The notes under the pieces: generated by a model | Told to the model about the DNA's origin: nothing | Databases searched by the model: none | What the model saw: the letters and a program-made list of their open reading frames with translations, nothing else | Program-made: the position numbers and the translations under genes | Source: Unio delphinus | Taxonomy: Eukaryota > Mollusca > Bivalvia > Unionida > Unionidae | Direction: 5' to 3' | Length of the DNA stretch: 64,000 bases | Assembly (NCBI GenBank): GCA_029339505.1 | Contig: JAQISU010000003.1 | Coordinates: 18,421,001-18,485,000 of the forward strand | Part shown: positions 1 to 11,924 of the stretch, one piece after another | How the letters are laid out: every line of letters begins with the position of its first letter | Numbering within the stretch: the first letter of the stretch is position 1

Positions 1-536
1 CTACATAATTCCATCTACGTGTAGAAGTATCTATATACATATAACAAACTACATGAAGATAAATCTGATAACATGTAAGCTTTTATCTGGATACATCTCT
101 ATAGACAGAAACCAAATCACATCCTGTTCAAACAATCGAGATACATATACCAAGTTGAAGTAGTTGTATACATATGTTTCCATCTTCATTAAGATGCTTA
201 TCTCAACATATCCATATACACATCGATATAACTATCCATGTTTATTAGAATACATCGAAATATTTCAATGCAAATACAATAATCTACGTTGTGGTGTTGT
301 GGTGTTTCAATTCAGCTAGATTCACTTTCTTGGGGAAAAATCGGTCTACATATGACAATATACGTAGACTGATAGATAGCTACATAATTTCATCTACGTG
401 AAGATGTGTCGATATCCATATAACAAACTACATGAAGATAAATCTGACAACATGTAAGCTTTTATCTGGATACATCTATCTATAGAAAGAAACCAAATCA
501 CATCGTGTTATATCATTTGAGATACATATATCAACG

Positions 537-2766
537 TTGAAGTTGTTGAATACATATGCTTCCATCTTCATTAAGATGCTTATCTCAGCATATCCATCTA
601 CACATCGCTATAACTATCCATGTTTACTAGAATACATCGAGATATTTCAATGCAAATACAATAATCTACGATGTGGTGTTTCAATTCAGCTAGATTCACT
701 TTCTTGGGAACAATCTATCTACATATAACAATATACGTAGACTGATAGATAGCTACATAATTCCATCTACGTGAAGATGTGTCGATATTCATATAACAAA
801 CTACATGAAGATAAATCTGACATCATGTAAGCTTTTATCTGGAAACAAATCTATAGACAGACACCAAATCACATCTTGTTATATCAATCGAGATACATAT
901 ATCAACGTTGAAGTGGTTGAATACATATGTTTTCGTCTTCATTAAGATGCTTATCTCAACATATCCATCTACACATCGCTATAACTATCCATGTTTACTA
1001 GAATACATCGAGATATTTCAATGCAAATACAATAACCTACGTTGTGCTGTTTCAATTCAGCTAGATTCACTTTCTTGGGGAAAAATCTATCTACATATGA
1101 CAATATACGTAGACTGATAGATAGCTACATAATTTCATCTACGTGAAGATGTGTCGATATCCATATAACAAACTACATGAAGATAAATCTGACAACATGT
1201 AAGCTTTTATCTGGATACATATCTATAGACAGAAACCAAATCACATCGTGTTATATCAATAGAGATACATATATCAACGTTGAAGTGGTTGAATACATAT
1301 GTTCCCGTCTTCATTAAGATGCTTATCTCAACATATCCATCTACACATCGCTATAACTATCCATGTTTACTAGAATACATCGAGATATTTCAATGCAAAT
1401 ACAATAATCTACGTTGTGGTGTTTCAATTCAGCTAGATTCACTTTCTTGGGGAAAAATCTATCTATATATGACAATATACGTAGACCGACAGATAGCTAC
1501 ATAATTCCATCTACGTGAAGTCGTGTCGATATCCATATAACAATCTACATGAAGATAAATCTGACAACATGTAAGCTTTTATCTGGATATATATCTATAG
1601 ACAGAAACCAAATCACATACTGTTAAATCAATCGAGATACATATATCAACGTTGAAATGGTTGAATACATATGCTTCCATCTTCATTAAGATGCTTATCT
1701 CAGCATATCCATCTACACATCGCTATAACTATCCATGTTTACTAGATTACATCGAGATATTTCAATGCAAATACAATAATCTACGATGTGGTGTTTCAAT
1801 TCAGCTAGATTCACTTTCTTGGGACCAATCTATCTACATATAACAATATACGTAGACTGATAGATAGCTACATAATTCCATCTACGTGAAGATGTGTCGA
1901 TATTCATATAACAAACTACATGAAGATAAATCTGACATCATGTAAGCTTTTATCTGGATACAAATCTATAGACAGACACCAAATCACATCTTGTTATATC
2001 AATCGAGATACATATATCAACGTTGAAGTGGTTGAATACATATGTTTTCGTCTTCATTAAGATGCTTATCTCAACATATCCATCTACACATCGCTATAAC
2101 TATCCATGTTTACTAGAATACATCGAGATATTTCAATGCAAATACAATAACCTACGTTGTGCTGTTTCAATTCAGCTAGATTCACTTTCTTGGGGAAAAA
2201 TCTATCTACATATGACAATATACGTAGACTGATAGATAGCTACATAATTTCATCTACGTGAAGATGTGTCGATATCCATATAACAAACTACATGAAGATA
2301 AATCTGACAACATGTAAGCTTTTATCTGGATACATATCTATAGACAGAAACCAAATCACATCGTGTTATATCAATCGAGATACATATATCAACGTTGAAG
2401 TGGTTGAATACATATGTTTCCATCTTCATTAAGATGCTTATCTCAACATATCCATATACACATCGCTATAACTATCCATGTTTACTAGAATACATCGAGA
2501 TATTTCAATGCAAATACAATAATCTACGTTGTGGTGTTTCAATTCAGCTAGATTCACTTTCTTGGGGAAAAATCTATCTATATATGACAATATACGTAGA
2601 CCGACAGATAGCTACATAATTCCATCTACGTGAAGACGTGTCGATATCCATATAACAATCTACATGAAGATAAATCTGACAACATGTAAGCTTTTATCTG
2701 GATATATATCTATAGACAGAAACCAAATCACATACTGTTAAATCAATCGAGATACATATATCAACG
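537..2766. repeat. Tandem three-monomer higher-order unit, period about 1,115 bp
   Basis: Monomers starting at 537, 908 and 1280 are matched in order by those at 1652, 2023 and 2395. Shared diagnostic changes include the CAGCATATCC variant, the GGGAACAATC / GGGACCAATC variant at the end of the first monomer, and TTTTCGTCTTC in the second. Neighbouring monomers within the unit are less alike, which defines a local higher-order repeat. Confidence 0.75.
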
Positions 2767-5700
2767 TTGAAATGGTTGAATACATATGTTTCCATCTTCA
2801 TTAAGATGATTATGTCAACATATCCATCTACACATCGCTATAACTATCCATGTTTACTAGAATACATCGAGATATTTCAATGCAAATACAATCATCTACG
2901 TTGTGGTGTTTCCATTCAGCTAGATTCACTTTCTTGGGGAAAAATCTATCTAAATATGACAATATACGTAGACCGATAGATTGCTACATAATTCCATCTA
3001 CGTGAAGATGTGTCGATATCCATAAAACAAACTCCATGAAGATAAATCTGACAACATGTAAGCTTTTATCTGGATATATATCTATAGACAGAAACCAAAT
3101 CACATCCTGTTAAATCAATCGAGATACATATATCAACGTTGAAGTGGTTGTATTCATATGTTTCCATCTTCATTAAGATGCTTATCTCAACATATCCATC
3201 TACACATCGCTATAACTATCCATGTTTACTAGAATACATCGAGATATTTCAATGCAAATACAATAATCTACGATGTGGTGTTTCAATTCAGCTAGACTCA
3301 CTTTCTTGGGGAAAAATCTATCTATATATGACAATATACGTAGACCGACAGATAGCTACATAATTCCATCTACGTGAAGATGTATCTATATCCATATAAC
3401 AATCTACATGAAGATAAATCTGACAACATGTAAGCTTTTATCTGGATATATATCTATACACAGAAACCAAATCACATCCTGTTAAATCAATCGAGATACA
3501 TATATCAACGTTGAAATGGTTGAATACATATGTTTCCATCTTCATTAAGATGATTATGTCAACATATCCATATACACATCGCTATAACTATCCATGTTTA
3601 CTAGAATACATCGAGATATTTCAATGCAAATACAATAATCTACGTTGTGGTGTTTCAATTCAGCTAGATTCACTTTCTTGGGGAAAAATCTATCTGCATA
3701 TGACAATATACGTAGACTGATAGATAGCTACATAATTTCATCTACGTGAAGATGTGTCGATATCCAAATAACAAACTACATGAAGATAAATCTGAGAACA
3801 TGTAAGCTTTTATCTGGATACATATCTATAGACAGAAACCAAATCACATCGTGTTATATCAATCGAGATACATATATCAACGTTGAAGTGGTTGAATACA
3901 TATGCTTCCATCTTCATTAAGATGCTTATCTCAACATATCCATCTACACATCACTATAACTATCCATGTTTACTAGAATACATCGAGATATTTCAATGCA
4001 AATACAATAATCTACGTTGTGGTGTTTCAATTCAGCTAGATTCACTTTCGTGGAGAAAATTCTATCTATATATGACAATATACGTAGACCGATAGATAGC
4101 TACATAATTCCATCTACGTGAAGACGTGTCGATATTCATATAACAAACTATATGAAGATAAATCTGACAACATGTAAGCTTTTATCTGGATACATATCTA
4201 TAGACAGAAACCAAATCACATCCTGTTAAATCAATCGAGATACATATATCAACGTTGAAGTGGTTGAATACATATGTTTCCATCTTCATTAGGATGCTTA
4301 TCACAACATTACCATCTACACATCGCCATAACTATCCATGCTTACTAGAATACATCGAGATATTTCAATGCAAATATAATAATCTACGATGTGGTGTTTC
4401 AATTCAGCTAGATTCACTTTCTTGGGGAAAAATTTATCTACATATGACAATATACGTAGACTGATAGATATCTACATAATTCCAACTACGTGTAGAAGTA
4501 TCTATATAGATATAACAGACTCCATGAAGATAAATCTGATAGCATGTAAGCTTTTATCTGGATACATTTCTATAGACAGAAACCAAATCACATCCTGTTA
4601 AATCAATCGAGATACATATATCATCGTTAAATTGGTTGTATACATAGGTTTCTATCTTCATTAAGATGCTTATCTCAACATATCCATATACAGATCGATA
4701 TAACTATCCATATTTATTAGATTACATCGAGATAGTTCAATGCAAATACAATAATCTACGTTGTTGTGTTTCAATTCAGCTAGATTCACTTTCTTGGGGA
4801 AAAATCGATCTACATATGACAAGATACGTAGACTGATAGATAGCGACACAATTTTTTCAACGTGAAGATGTGTCGATATCCATATAACAAACTACATGAA
4901 GATAAATCTGACAATATGAAAGCTTTTGCCTGGATACATTTCTATAGACAGAAACCAAATCACATCCTGTTCAAACAATCGAGATACATATATCAACGTT
5001 GAAGTGGTTGTATACATATGTTTCCATCTTCATTAAGATGCTTATCTCAACATATCCATATACACATCGATATACCTATCCATGTTTACTAGAATACATC
5101 GAGATATTTCAATGCAAATACAATAATCTACGTTGTGATGTTTCATTTCAGCTAGATTCACTTTCTTGGGGAAAAATCTATCTACATACGACAATATACG
5201 TAGACTGATAGATAACTACATAATTCCATCTACGTGAAGATGTGTCGATATTCATATAACAAACTACATGAAGATAAATCTGACAACATGTAAGGTTTTA
5301 TCTGGATACATGTCTATAGACAGAAACCAAATCACATCGTGTTATATCAATCGAGATACATATATCAACGTTGAAGTGGTTGAATACATATGTTTCCATC
5401 TTCATTAAGATGTTTATCTCAACATATCCATCTACACATCGCTATAACTATCCATGTTTACTAGAATACATCGAGATATTTCAATGCAAATACAATAATC
5501 TACGTTGTGGTGTTTCAATTCAGCTAGATTCACTTTCTTGGGGAAAAATCTATCTACATATGACTATATACGTAGACTGATAGATAGCTACATAATTCCA
5601 ACTACGTGTAGAAGTATCTATATACACATAACAAACTACATGAAGATAAATCTGATACCATGTAAGCTTATGTTTGGAGATATATATTTGTAGATCGAAA

Positions 5701-8700
5701 CCAAATTATATCGTGCTACATCAATCGAAATATATATATCAACGTTGAAGTGGTTGTATATATATGTTTCTATCTTCATTAAGATGCTTATCTCAACATA
5801 TACATCTACACATCGATATAACTATCAATGTTTATTAGAATACATCGAGATAGTTCAATGCAAATACAATAATCTATGTTGTGGTGTTTCAATTCAGCTG
5901 GATTCACCTTCTTGGGGAAAAATTTATCTACATATGACAATATACGTAGACTGATAGATAGCTACATAATTCCAACTACGTGTAGAAGTATTTGTATAGA
6001 TATAACGAACTACATGAAGATAAATCTGACAAGAGATTTAAGGTTTTATCTGGATACATATCTATAGACAGAAACCAAATCACATCGTGTTATATCAATC
6101 GAGATACATATATCAACGTTGAAGTGGTTGAATACATATCTTTCCATTTTCATGAAGATGCTGATCACAACATTACCATCTACACACCGCTATAACTATC
6201 CATGTTCACTATAATACATCGAGATATTTCAATACAAATATCATAATCTAAAATGTGGTGTTTCAATTCAGCTAGATTCACTTTCTTCGGAAAAAATCTA
6301 TCTATATATGACACAATACGTAGACTGATAGATAGCTACATAATTCCAACTACGTGTAGAAGTATCTATATACATATAACAAACTACATGAAGATAAATC
6401 TGATAACATGTAAGCATTTATCTGGATACATATCTATAGACAGAAACCAAATCACATCGTGTTATATCAATCGAGATATATATATCAACGTTGAAGTGGT
6501 TGAATATATATGCTTCCATCTTCATTAAGATGCTTACCTCAACATATCCATCTATACATCGCTATAACTATCCATGTTTACTAGAATACATCGAGATATT
6601 TCAATGCAAATACAATAATCTACGTTGTGGTGTTTCAATTCAGCTACATTCACTTTTTTGGGGAAAAATCTATCTACATATGACAAAATACGTAGACTGA
6701 TAGATGGCTATATAATTCCAACTACGTGTTGAAATATCTATATACATATAACAAACTACATGAAGATAAATCTGATAACATGTAAGCTTTTATCTGGATA
6801 CATTTCTATAGACAGAAACCAAATCACATCCTGTTCAAACAATCGAGATTCATATATCAACGTTGAAGTGGTTGTATACATATGTTTCCATCTTCATTAA
6901 GATGCTTATCTCAACATATCCATATACACATCGATATAACTATCCATGTTTATTAGAATACATCGAGATTTTTCAATGCAAATACAATAATCTACGTTGT
7001 GGTGTTTCAATTCAGCTAGATTCACTTTCTTGGGGTAAAATCTATCTACATATGACAATATACGTAGACTGATAGATAGCTACATAATTCCATCTACGTG
7101 AAGATGTGTCGATATTCATATAACAAACTAGATGAAGATCAATCTGACAACATGTAAGCTTTTATCTGGATACATATCTATAGACAGAAACCAAATCACA
7201 TCGTGTTATATCAATAGAGATACATATATCAACGTTGAAGTGGTTGAATACATATGTTTCCATCTTCATTAAGATGCTTTTCACAACATTACCATCTACA
7301 CATCGCCATAACTATCCATGCTTACTAGAATACATCGAGATATTTCAATGCAAATATAATAATCTACGATGTGGTGTTTCAATTCAGCTAGATTCACTTT
7401 CTTGGGGAAAAATTTATCTACATATGACAAAATGCGTAGACTTATAGTTAGCTACATAATTCCATCAACGTGTAGAAGTATCTATATACATATAACAAAC
7501 TACATGAAGATAAATCTGATAACATGCAAGCTTTTATCTGGATACATCTCTATAGACAGAAACCAAATCACATCCTGTTCAAACAATCGAGATACATATA
7601 CCAAGTTGAAGTAGTTGTATACATATGTTTCCATCTTTATTAAGATGCTTATCTCAACATATCCATAAACACATCGATATAACTATCCATGTTTATTAGA
7701 ATACATCGAAATATTTCAATGCAAATACAATAATCTACGTTGTGGTGTTGTGGTGTTTCAATTCAGCTAGATTCACTTTCTTGGGGAAAAATCGGTCTAC
7801 ATATGACAATATACGTAGACTGATAGATAGCTACATAATTTCATCTACGTGAAGATGTGTCGATATCCATATAACAAACTACATGAAGATAAATCTGACA
7901 ACATGTAAGCTTTTATCTGGATACATATCTATAGACAGAAACCAAATCACATCGTGTTATATCAATCGAGATACATATATCAACGTTGAAGTGGTTGAAT
8001 ACATATGTTTCCGTCTTCATTAAGATGCTTATCTCAACATATCCATCTACACATCGCTATAACTATCCATGTTTACTAGAATACATCGAGATATTTCAAT
8101 GCAAATACAATAATCTACGTTGTGCTGTTTCAATTCAGCTAGATTCACTTTCTTGGGGAAAAATCTATCTACATATGACAATATACGTAGACTGATAGAT
8201 AGCTACATAATTTCATCTACGTGAAGATGTGTCGATATCCATATAACAAACTCCATGAAGATAAATCTGACAACATGTAAGCTTTTATCTGGATACATAT
8301 CTATATACAGAAACCAAATCACATCGTGTTATATCAATCGAGATACATATATCAACGTTGAAGTGGTTGAATACATATGTTTCCATCTTCATTAAGATGC
8401 TTATCTCAACATATCCATCTACACATCGCTATAACTATCCATGTTTATTAGAATACATCGAGATCTTTCAATGCAAATACAATAATCTACGTTGTGGTGT
8501 TTCAATTCAGCTAGATTCACTTTCTTGGGGAAAAATCTATCTGCATATGACAATATACGTAGACTGACAGATAGCTACATAATTTCATCTACGTGAAGAT
8601 GTGTCGATATCCAAATAACAAACTACATGAAGATAAATCTGACAACATGTAAGCTTTTATCTGGATACATATCTATAGACAGAAACCAAATCACATCGTG

Positions 8701-9456
8701 TTATATCAATCGGGATACATATATCAACGTTGAAGTGGTTGAATACATATGCTTCCATCTTCATTAAGATGCTTATGTCAACATATCCATCTACACATCA
8801 CTATAACTATCCATGTTTACTAGAATACATCGAGATATTTCAATGCTAATACAATAATCTACGTTGTGGTGTTTCAATTCAGCTAGATTCACTTTCTTGG
8901 AGAAAATTCTATCTACATATGACAATATACGTAGACAGATAGATAGCTACATAATTTCATCTACGTGAAGATGTGTCGATATCCAAATAACAAACTACAT
9001 GAAGATAAATCTGACAACATGTAAGCTTTTATCTGGATATATATCTATAGACAGAAACCAAATCACATCCTGTTAAATCAATCGAGATACATATATCAAC
9101 GTTGAAGTGGTTGTATACATATGTTTCCATCTTCATTAAGATGCTTATCTCAACATATCCATATACACATCGATATAAATATCCATGTTTATTAGAATAC
9201 ATCGAGATATATCAATGCAAATACAATAATCTACGTGGTGGTGTTTCAATTCAGCTAAATTCACTTTCTTGGGGAAAAATAGATCGACATATGACAATAT
9301 ACGTAGACTGATAGATAGCTACATAATTTCATCTACATGAAGATGTGTCGATATCCATATAACAAACTACATGAAGATAAATCTGACAACATGTAAGCTT
9401 TTATCTGGATACATATATCTATAGACAGAAACCAAATCACATCGTGTTATATCAAT

Positions 9457-9461
9457 CGAGA
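9457..9461. repeat. Target site duplication, left (CGAGA)
   Basis: CGAGA directly precedes the left terminus and is repeated directly after the right terminus. The unoccupied paralogues carry it once. A 6-bp TCGAGA duplication, the usual Polinton length, is also possible if the last T of the right end is counted as target. Confidence 0.85.
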
Positions 9462-9702
9462 AGCAGCAGAGAGGGTGAACCCTACAACTTTTTCAGACAA
9501 AATTTGATTGAATCCTTAAAACGAACCTTCCTACGATCAAAAAAAAAATGTCTCAGGGGTGAATCCTACAACTTTTTCAGACAAAAAAAAGTCTCCATTT
9601 TTGCAAACGGAGATTTTACGATTTTGGTCGCAACTTTTTGTCATTCACCCTCTCTGCTGCTAGTGATTTCATCACTGGGTTAATAAAAAATATCGATAAT
9701 TT
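9462..9702 (+). repeat. Left terminal inverted repeat (241 bp)
   Basis: Reverse complement of 24545-24784. Differences are an 8-A versus 7-T tract near 9582 and one T/G change near 9637. Inside the TIR, the outermost 18 bases (AGCAGCAGAGAGGGTGAA, 9462-9479) recur inverted at 9644-9661, so the first 200 bp form a nested unit with its own AG...CT ends. A direct repeat of about 30 bp containing CCTACAACTTTTTCAGACAA sits at 9472-9502 and 9556-9586. A 6-bp hairpin with TTC loop (AGTGAT/ATCACT) lies at 9662-9676. Such arrays are candidate sites for the integrase or for a protein-primed replication origin; this is inference. Confidence 0.95.
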
Positions 9703-9795
9703 TGTTATCAAATAGTATGATAATTATCGAATATACTATAAATTCACGATGAATAATTATCGATAATTATTGATGATTTTTATTATATATTTATA
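9703..9795 (+). promoter_or_regulatory. AT-rich leader with a 20-bp perfect palindrome
   Basis: Lies between the left TIR and the first gene. Positions 9752-9771 read AATAATTATCGATAATTATT, identical to their reverse complement. Related ATTATCGA / TATCGATAAT words occur at 9691-9700 and 9721-9730, and ATTATCGATA is also in the right TIR. A TATATTTATA run immediately precedes the ATG at 9796. The layout suits an operator or promoter, possibly autoregulated by the HTH protein that follows, or part of a replication origin. No experiment is implied by the sequence. Confidence 0.5.
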
Positions 9796-10707
9796 ATGCC
9801 GATAAAATCTACTCAATTAACTCATGATCAAATTCGAGAAATACAAGCAGCTCGTGGTATTGATACTATTGCAAATATTGCAAAACGATATCATATTGGA
9901 ATTTCTAGGATATATTCGATATGGGGAATACCATTAAATAGTCGTAATAAATTGAGCGTATTAAATAAATTTCTTAATAAAGTCTCAGATGAGAGACCAG
10001 TGTATTATCGAACTATTAGTGAAAAGCCATTATTCAACGATGGTATTATTGAAAACGCATCAAATACTGATATTGTGAGTGATACTGAGATTGTGAGTGA
10101 TAATACTGAGATTGCGAGTGATAGTACTGAGGAGAAAATTTCAAACAGTGTTTATGAGAATCGTATTGAGAGTTTAGAACAAGAATTAAAAAAATCTCAA
10201 GTGGAAATCTATCAGCTAAAAAAATCTAATGAAGAATTCCATAAACTAAATTCAGAAATAACGAAAAAGAATAGTATAATCAGTAACTTGGAGCTTATGA
10301 ATTATAATCTCAATGAAAAATTACAACAACAATTACATGAGCAACAGCAGTTTCAACAACAATGTGATAAATATCAGCAGAAGATAGAACAGCAACAGCA
10401 GTTTCAACAACAATGTTATAAATACCAGCAGAAGATAGAACAGCAACAGCAGGATTTTCATCAACAACAGAATGAAATAGATAGATTAAAAAAATTATTA
10501 CATCATCGACATGAAAAATATAAGGAAGAGATAGAACAACTACAGAAACAATATGATAAATCACAAATAATTTCTGGTGGTAGAAATTCCAAATCAACCT
10601 GTGAAAATTGTATTACTATCGAAAATAAATATATGGAAGAACTAGAATATTATGCTGATGAACTAGCGAGAACACAGAAACTAATAGAAAATTTCCACCG
10701 TTCTTAA
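9796..10707 (+). CDS. HTH-domain coiled-coil protein, putative element regulator
   Basis: 303 residues from an ATG preceded by TATATTTATA. Residues about 8-45 look like a helix-turn-helix of the resolvase/transposase type, with QIREIQAARG then IANIAKRYHIGISRIYSIWG. Residues about 95-118 are an acidic stretch with repeated D-T/N-E-I-(V/A)-S-D units. From about 120 to 270 there is a long Q/E/K-rich coiled coil with a near-exact 17-residue duplication (QQQFQQQC.KYQQKIEQ). The C-terminal part has a single CENC pair. The coiled coil suggests oligomerisation and the HTH suggests DNA binding, so a repressor/activator or a TIR-binding protein is plausible. Palindromic AT-rich sites lie directly upstream. 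I do not recognise a named family, and the function is inferred. It converges on the ATPase gene, 15 bp away. Confidence 0.75.
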   Translation: MPIKSTQLTHDQIREIQAARGIDTIANIAKRYHIGISRIYSIWGIPLNSRNKLSVLNKFLNKVSDERPVYYRTISEKPLFNDGIIENASNTDIVSDTEIVSDNTEIASDSTEEKISNSVYENRIESLEQELKKSQVEIYQLKKSNEEFHKLNSEITKKNSIISNLELMNYNLNEKLQQQLHEQQQFQQQCDKYQQKIEQQQQFQQQCYKYQQKIEQQQQDFHQQQNEIDRLKKLLHHRHEKYKEEIEQLQKQYDKSQIISGGRNSKSTCENCITIENKYMEELEYYADELARTQKLIENFHRS

Positions 10708-10709
10708 TG

Positions 10710-10724
10710 AAAATCTTCGATTTT
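10710..10724. terminator. Hairpin between convergent genes
   Basis: AAAATC-TTC-GATTTT, a 6-bp stem with a 3-base loop, sits just after the stop codon at 10705-10707. Its last bases overlap the stop of the opposing ATPase gene. It could serve both genes as a 3' end signal; structure only, no functional proof. Confidence 0.35.
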
Positions 10725-11385
10725 AACTAAATATTTTATCAAGTCCGACACGATATCTTGTCCTAGGGTCTGATAAATTTATCGTCAAAAATCCATGTGG
10801 GGTTGACTGAGCGCGGCTAAAGAAATTTTTAAATTGATTATGATCCATATCTCCACCGCACCAAGTTTGCCAAATATTTCTTAACGTATGAGTATCAACT
10901 CCGTTAAATACACACAGCATATTGCAGTTATCTCTGATCACTTTTGGTATTTGAGTGTAACGTTGAGTGATATATATCACGTCGGTGTTTTTATGTCTGC
11001 CTCGGGAAAATATTCTAGCAGGATTTTTTTGATTATCTAACATGATATCATCATATACGACTAAATTGTTAATACTTCCGTCGATGGAGTCAATGCTAGG
11101 TGCCTCTTCGATATCGGTTATAAACTCAATAACACCATCACCGTTAATTTCTCGCGCGGCTTCGTTAAAATCCTTTAATACTTCATAACATCGCTGATCA
11201 TCTACGCTAGGGGCAATTAAATACAAGTTATCCCACTTCATCCATCTCGTTATCAAATTAAGTAGCAATTGTGTTTTACCGGATCCAGATGGTCCGATGA
11301 TAATCGCGCGAATAGAATTTGGTAACATTGCATGGTGTTTAATAGGTTCCCGTTGTCTCGTAGCTGAATAATCAATTATATTCAT
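10723..11385 (-). CDS. DNA packaging ATPase (A32/FtsK-HerA type)
   Basis: 220 residues, the usual compact size for Polinton, adintovirus and virophage packaging ATPases, which pump the genome into the preformed capsid. Walker A is GPSGSGKT at residues 31-38, Walker B is LVVYDDI at 108-114, and a sensor-like YITQRY is at 138-143. The N-terminal IIDYS and HHAMLPNSIRAIIIGPSGSGKT layout is typical of the A32-like clade. The start ATG (11383-11385) lies 17 bp from the divergent zinc-ribbon ORF, so the two share a promoter region. All nucleotide-binding motifs are intact. Confidence 0.93.
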   Translation of the reverse strand: MNIIDYSATRQREPIKHHAMLPNSIRAIIIGPSGSGKTQLLLNLITRWMKWDNLYLIAPSVDDQRCYEVLKDFNEAAREINGDGVIEFITDIEEAPSIDSIDGSINNLVVYDDIMLDNQKNPARIFSRGRHKNTDVIYITQRYTQIPKVIRDNCNMLCVFNGVDTHTLRNIWQTWCGGDMDHNQFKNFFSRAQSTPHGFLTINLSDPRTRYRVGLDKIFS

Positions 11386-11402
11386 GCTGTTAAATATAAA
11401 TT
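11386..11402. promoter_or_regulatory. 17-bp divergent promoter region
   Basis: Only CTGTTAAATATAAATT separates the ATPase start (minus) from the zinc-ribbon start (plus). It is AT-rich and contains a TAAATATAAA box usable in either direction. Initiation must lie here or inside the opposing gene. Confidence 0.45.
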
Positions 11403-11588
11403 ATGGATCTATATTGTGTGAAGTGTAGGACGCGTACTGGCACAGATGATGTGACGACGGTTACAACTAAAAATAACCGACCAGCGCTTTCTGGTAAATG
11501 CGTGCAATGTGGTACAAAGAAATTTAGATTTGTGTCTATGAAATCTGATTTTAAAAAAAACGAGGAGGTGATATCGCAGTCAAATTAG
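11403..11588 (+). CDS. DUF5679-like zinc-ribbon protein; N-terminal partner of the PLA2 frame
   Basis: 61 residues read in the zero frame. It begins MDLYCVKCRTRTG and contains a second pair CVQCGTKKFRF, giving a C-x2-C...C-x2-C zinc ribbon of the small DUF5679 type often seen in adintoviruses and related viruses. The TAG stop (11586-11588) comes soon after a run of eight A's. At 11555-11561 the run forms A_AAA_AAC in phase with this frame. A -1 slip there enters the PLA2 frame, which has no usable start of its own. The gene may therefore give a short zinc-ribbon protein and a longer zinc-ribbon/PLA2 protein. An inactivating single-base change is the alternative. Confidence 0.8.
   Translation: MDLYCVKCRTRTGTDDVTTVTTKNNRPALSGKCVQCGTKKFRFVSMKSDFKKNEEVISQSN
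11555..11561 (+). other. Candidate -1 ribosomal frameshift site (A_AAA_AAC)
   Basis: The heptamer A AAA AAC has its last two codons exactly in the zero frame of the zinc-ribbon ORF (codons begin at 11556 and 11559). This is the canonical eukaryotic X_XXY_YYZ pattern. After a -1 slip, translation would continue from 11561 in the PLA2 frame. The downstream stretch is GC-richer (CCCCATGGGC, then CCCCGG) and might fold, but no clear pseudoknot was found by eye. Confidence 0.55.
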
Positions 11589-11920
11589 CAAAGCTCCCTG
11601 GAACCCCATGGGCAAAGTACCCCGGAGAAAAGCATCTCCCAAGATATAGCTACTGTGGACCGGGAACCAGACTTGATATCAGACTCAATAATCAAAATCA
11701 ACCCAACCCTGGTGAAGAACCAATAAACGCCATTGATAAGGCGTGTCATGCTCATGATGTTGCATATAAAAGCAGCAATCTGCAAAACAGGCATCTCGCG
11801 GATGTGAAATTAATTCATGCGTTAAACGCTATTCCTGATAAATCTTTTAAAGAAAAGTTGGCTTCGTGGTTGGTAAAATCAGCTATGAAAGGCAAATTGA
11901 TGATGGGTGCTGGTAATTAA
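11561..11920 (+). CDS. Parvovirus-type phospholipase A2 domain (-1 frame extension)
   Basis: 119 codons open in the -1 frame relative to the zinc ribbon, ending in TAA at 11918-11920. The calcium loop YCGPGT and the catalytic helix DKACHAHDVAYK (His-Asp dyad) are intact. This is the secreted-PLA2 fold found in parvovirus VP1 unique regions and in adintovirus/adomavirus virion proteins, where it helps breach the endosomal membrane. A LPGTPWAKYPG motif precedes the domain, as in parvoviral VP1u. The C-terminus MMGAGN contains a possible adenain site (MMGA|G). No ATG occurs in this frame until past the catalytic core, so production should depend on frameshifting from 11403 or on a non-AUG start. 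Confidence 0.85.
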   Translation, partial: RGGDIAVKLAKLPGTPWAKYPGEKHLPRYSYCGPGTRLDIRLNNQNQPNPGEEPINAIDKACHAHDVAYKSSNLQNRHLADVKLIHALNAIPDKSFKEKLASWLVKSAMKGKLMMGAGN

Positions 11921-11924
11921 TAAT

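Larger units (their letters stand above)
1..9461. repeat. Satellite array, left block (monomer about 372 bp)
   Basis: Head-to-tail copies of one AT-rich monomer run from the window edge to the element boundary. Landmarks such as CAACGTTGAAGTGGTTG, TTCACTTTCTTGGGGAAAAA and ACGTAGACTGATAGATAGC recur every 371-374 bp. Each copy carries an open frame of about 69 codons on the plus strand, but it begins with TTG, its changes are mostly non-synonymous, and many copies are broken, so it is not treated as a gene. Monomers at about 537-1650 and 1652-2766 form a repeated three-monomer unit (period 1,115 bp). The stretch 4999-7070 resembles 55860-60000, and 7235-9461 resembles the arrays near 25.9, 39.5 and 51.7 kb. 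The array continues beyond the window. No other gene is seen here. Confidence 0.97.

Noticed and set aside
537..9311. Repeated open frames of about 69 codons in the satellite monomers (left block)
   Set aside because: They start with TTG, many monomers break the frame, variants are largely non-synonymous, and the frame persists simply because the monomers are near copies. No sign of coding selection.
9444..9683. 79-codon frame across the left TIR and its mirror at 24584-24838
   Set aside because: It crosses the element boundary into satellite DNA and lies in inverted repeat sequence; it is a by-product of the TIR.
11403..11920. Zinc ribbon and PLA2 as two independent genes
   Set aside because: The PLA2 frame has no ATG before its catalytic core, and the slippery heptamer is in exact phase, so a linked expression is favoured.
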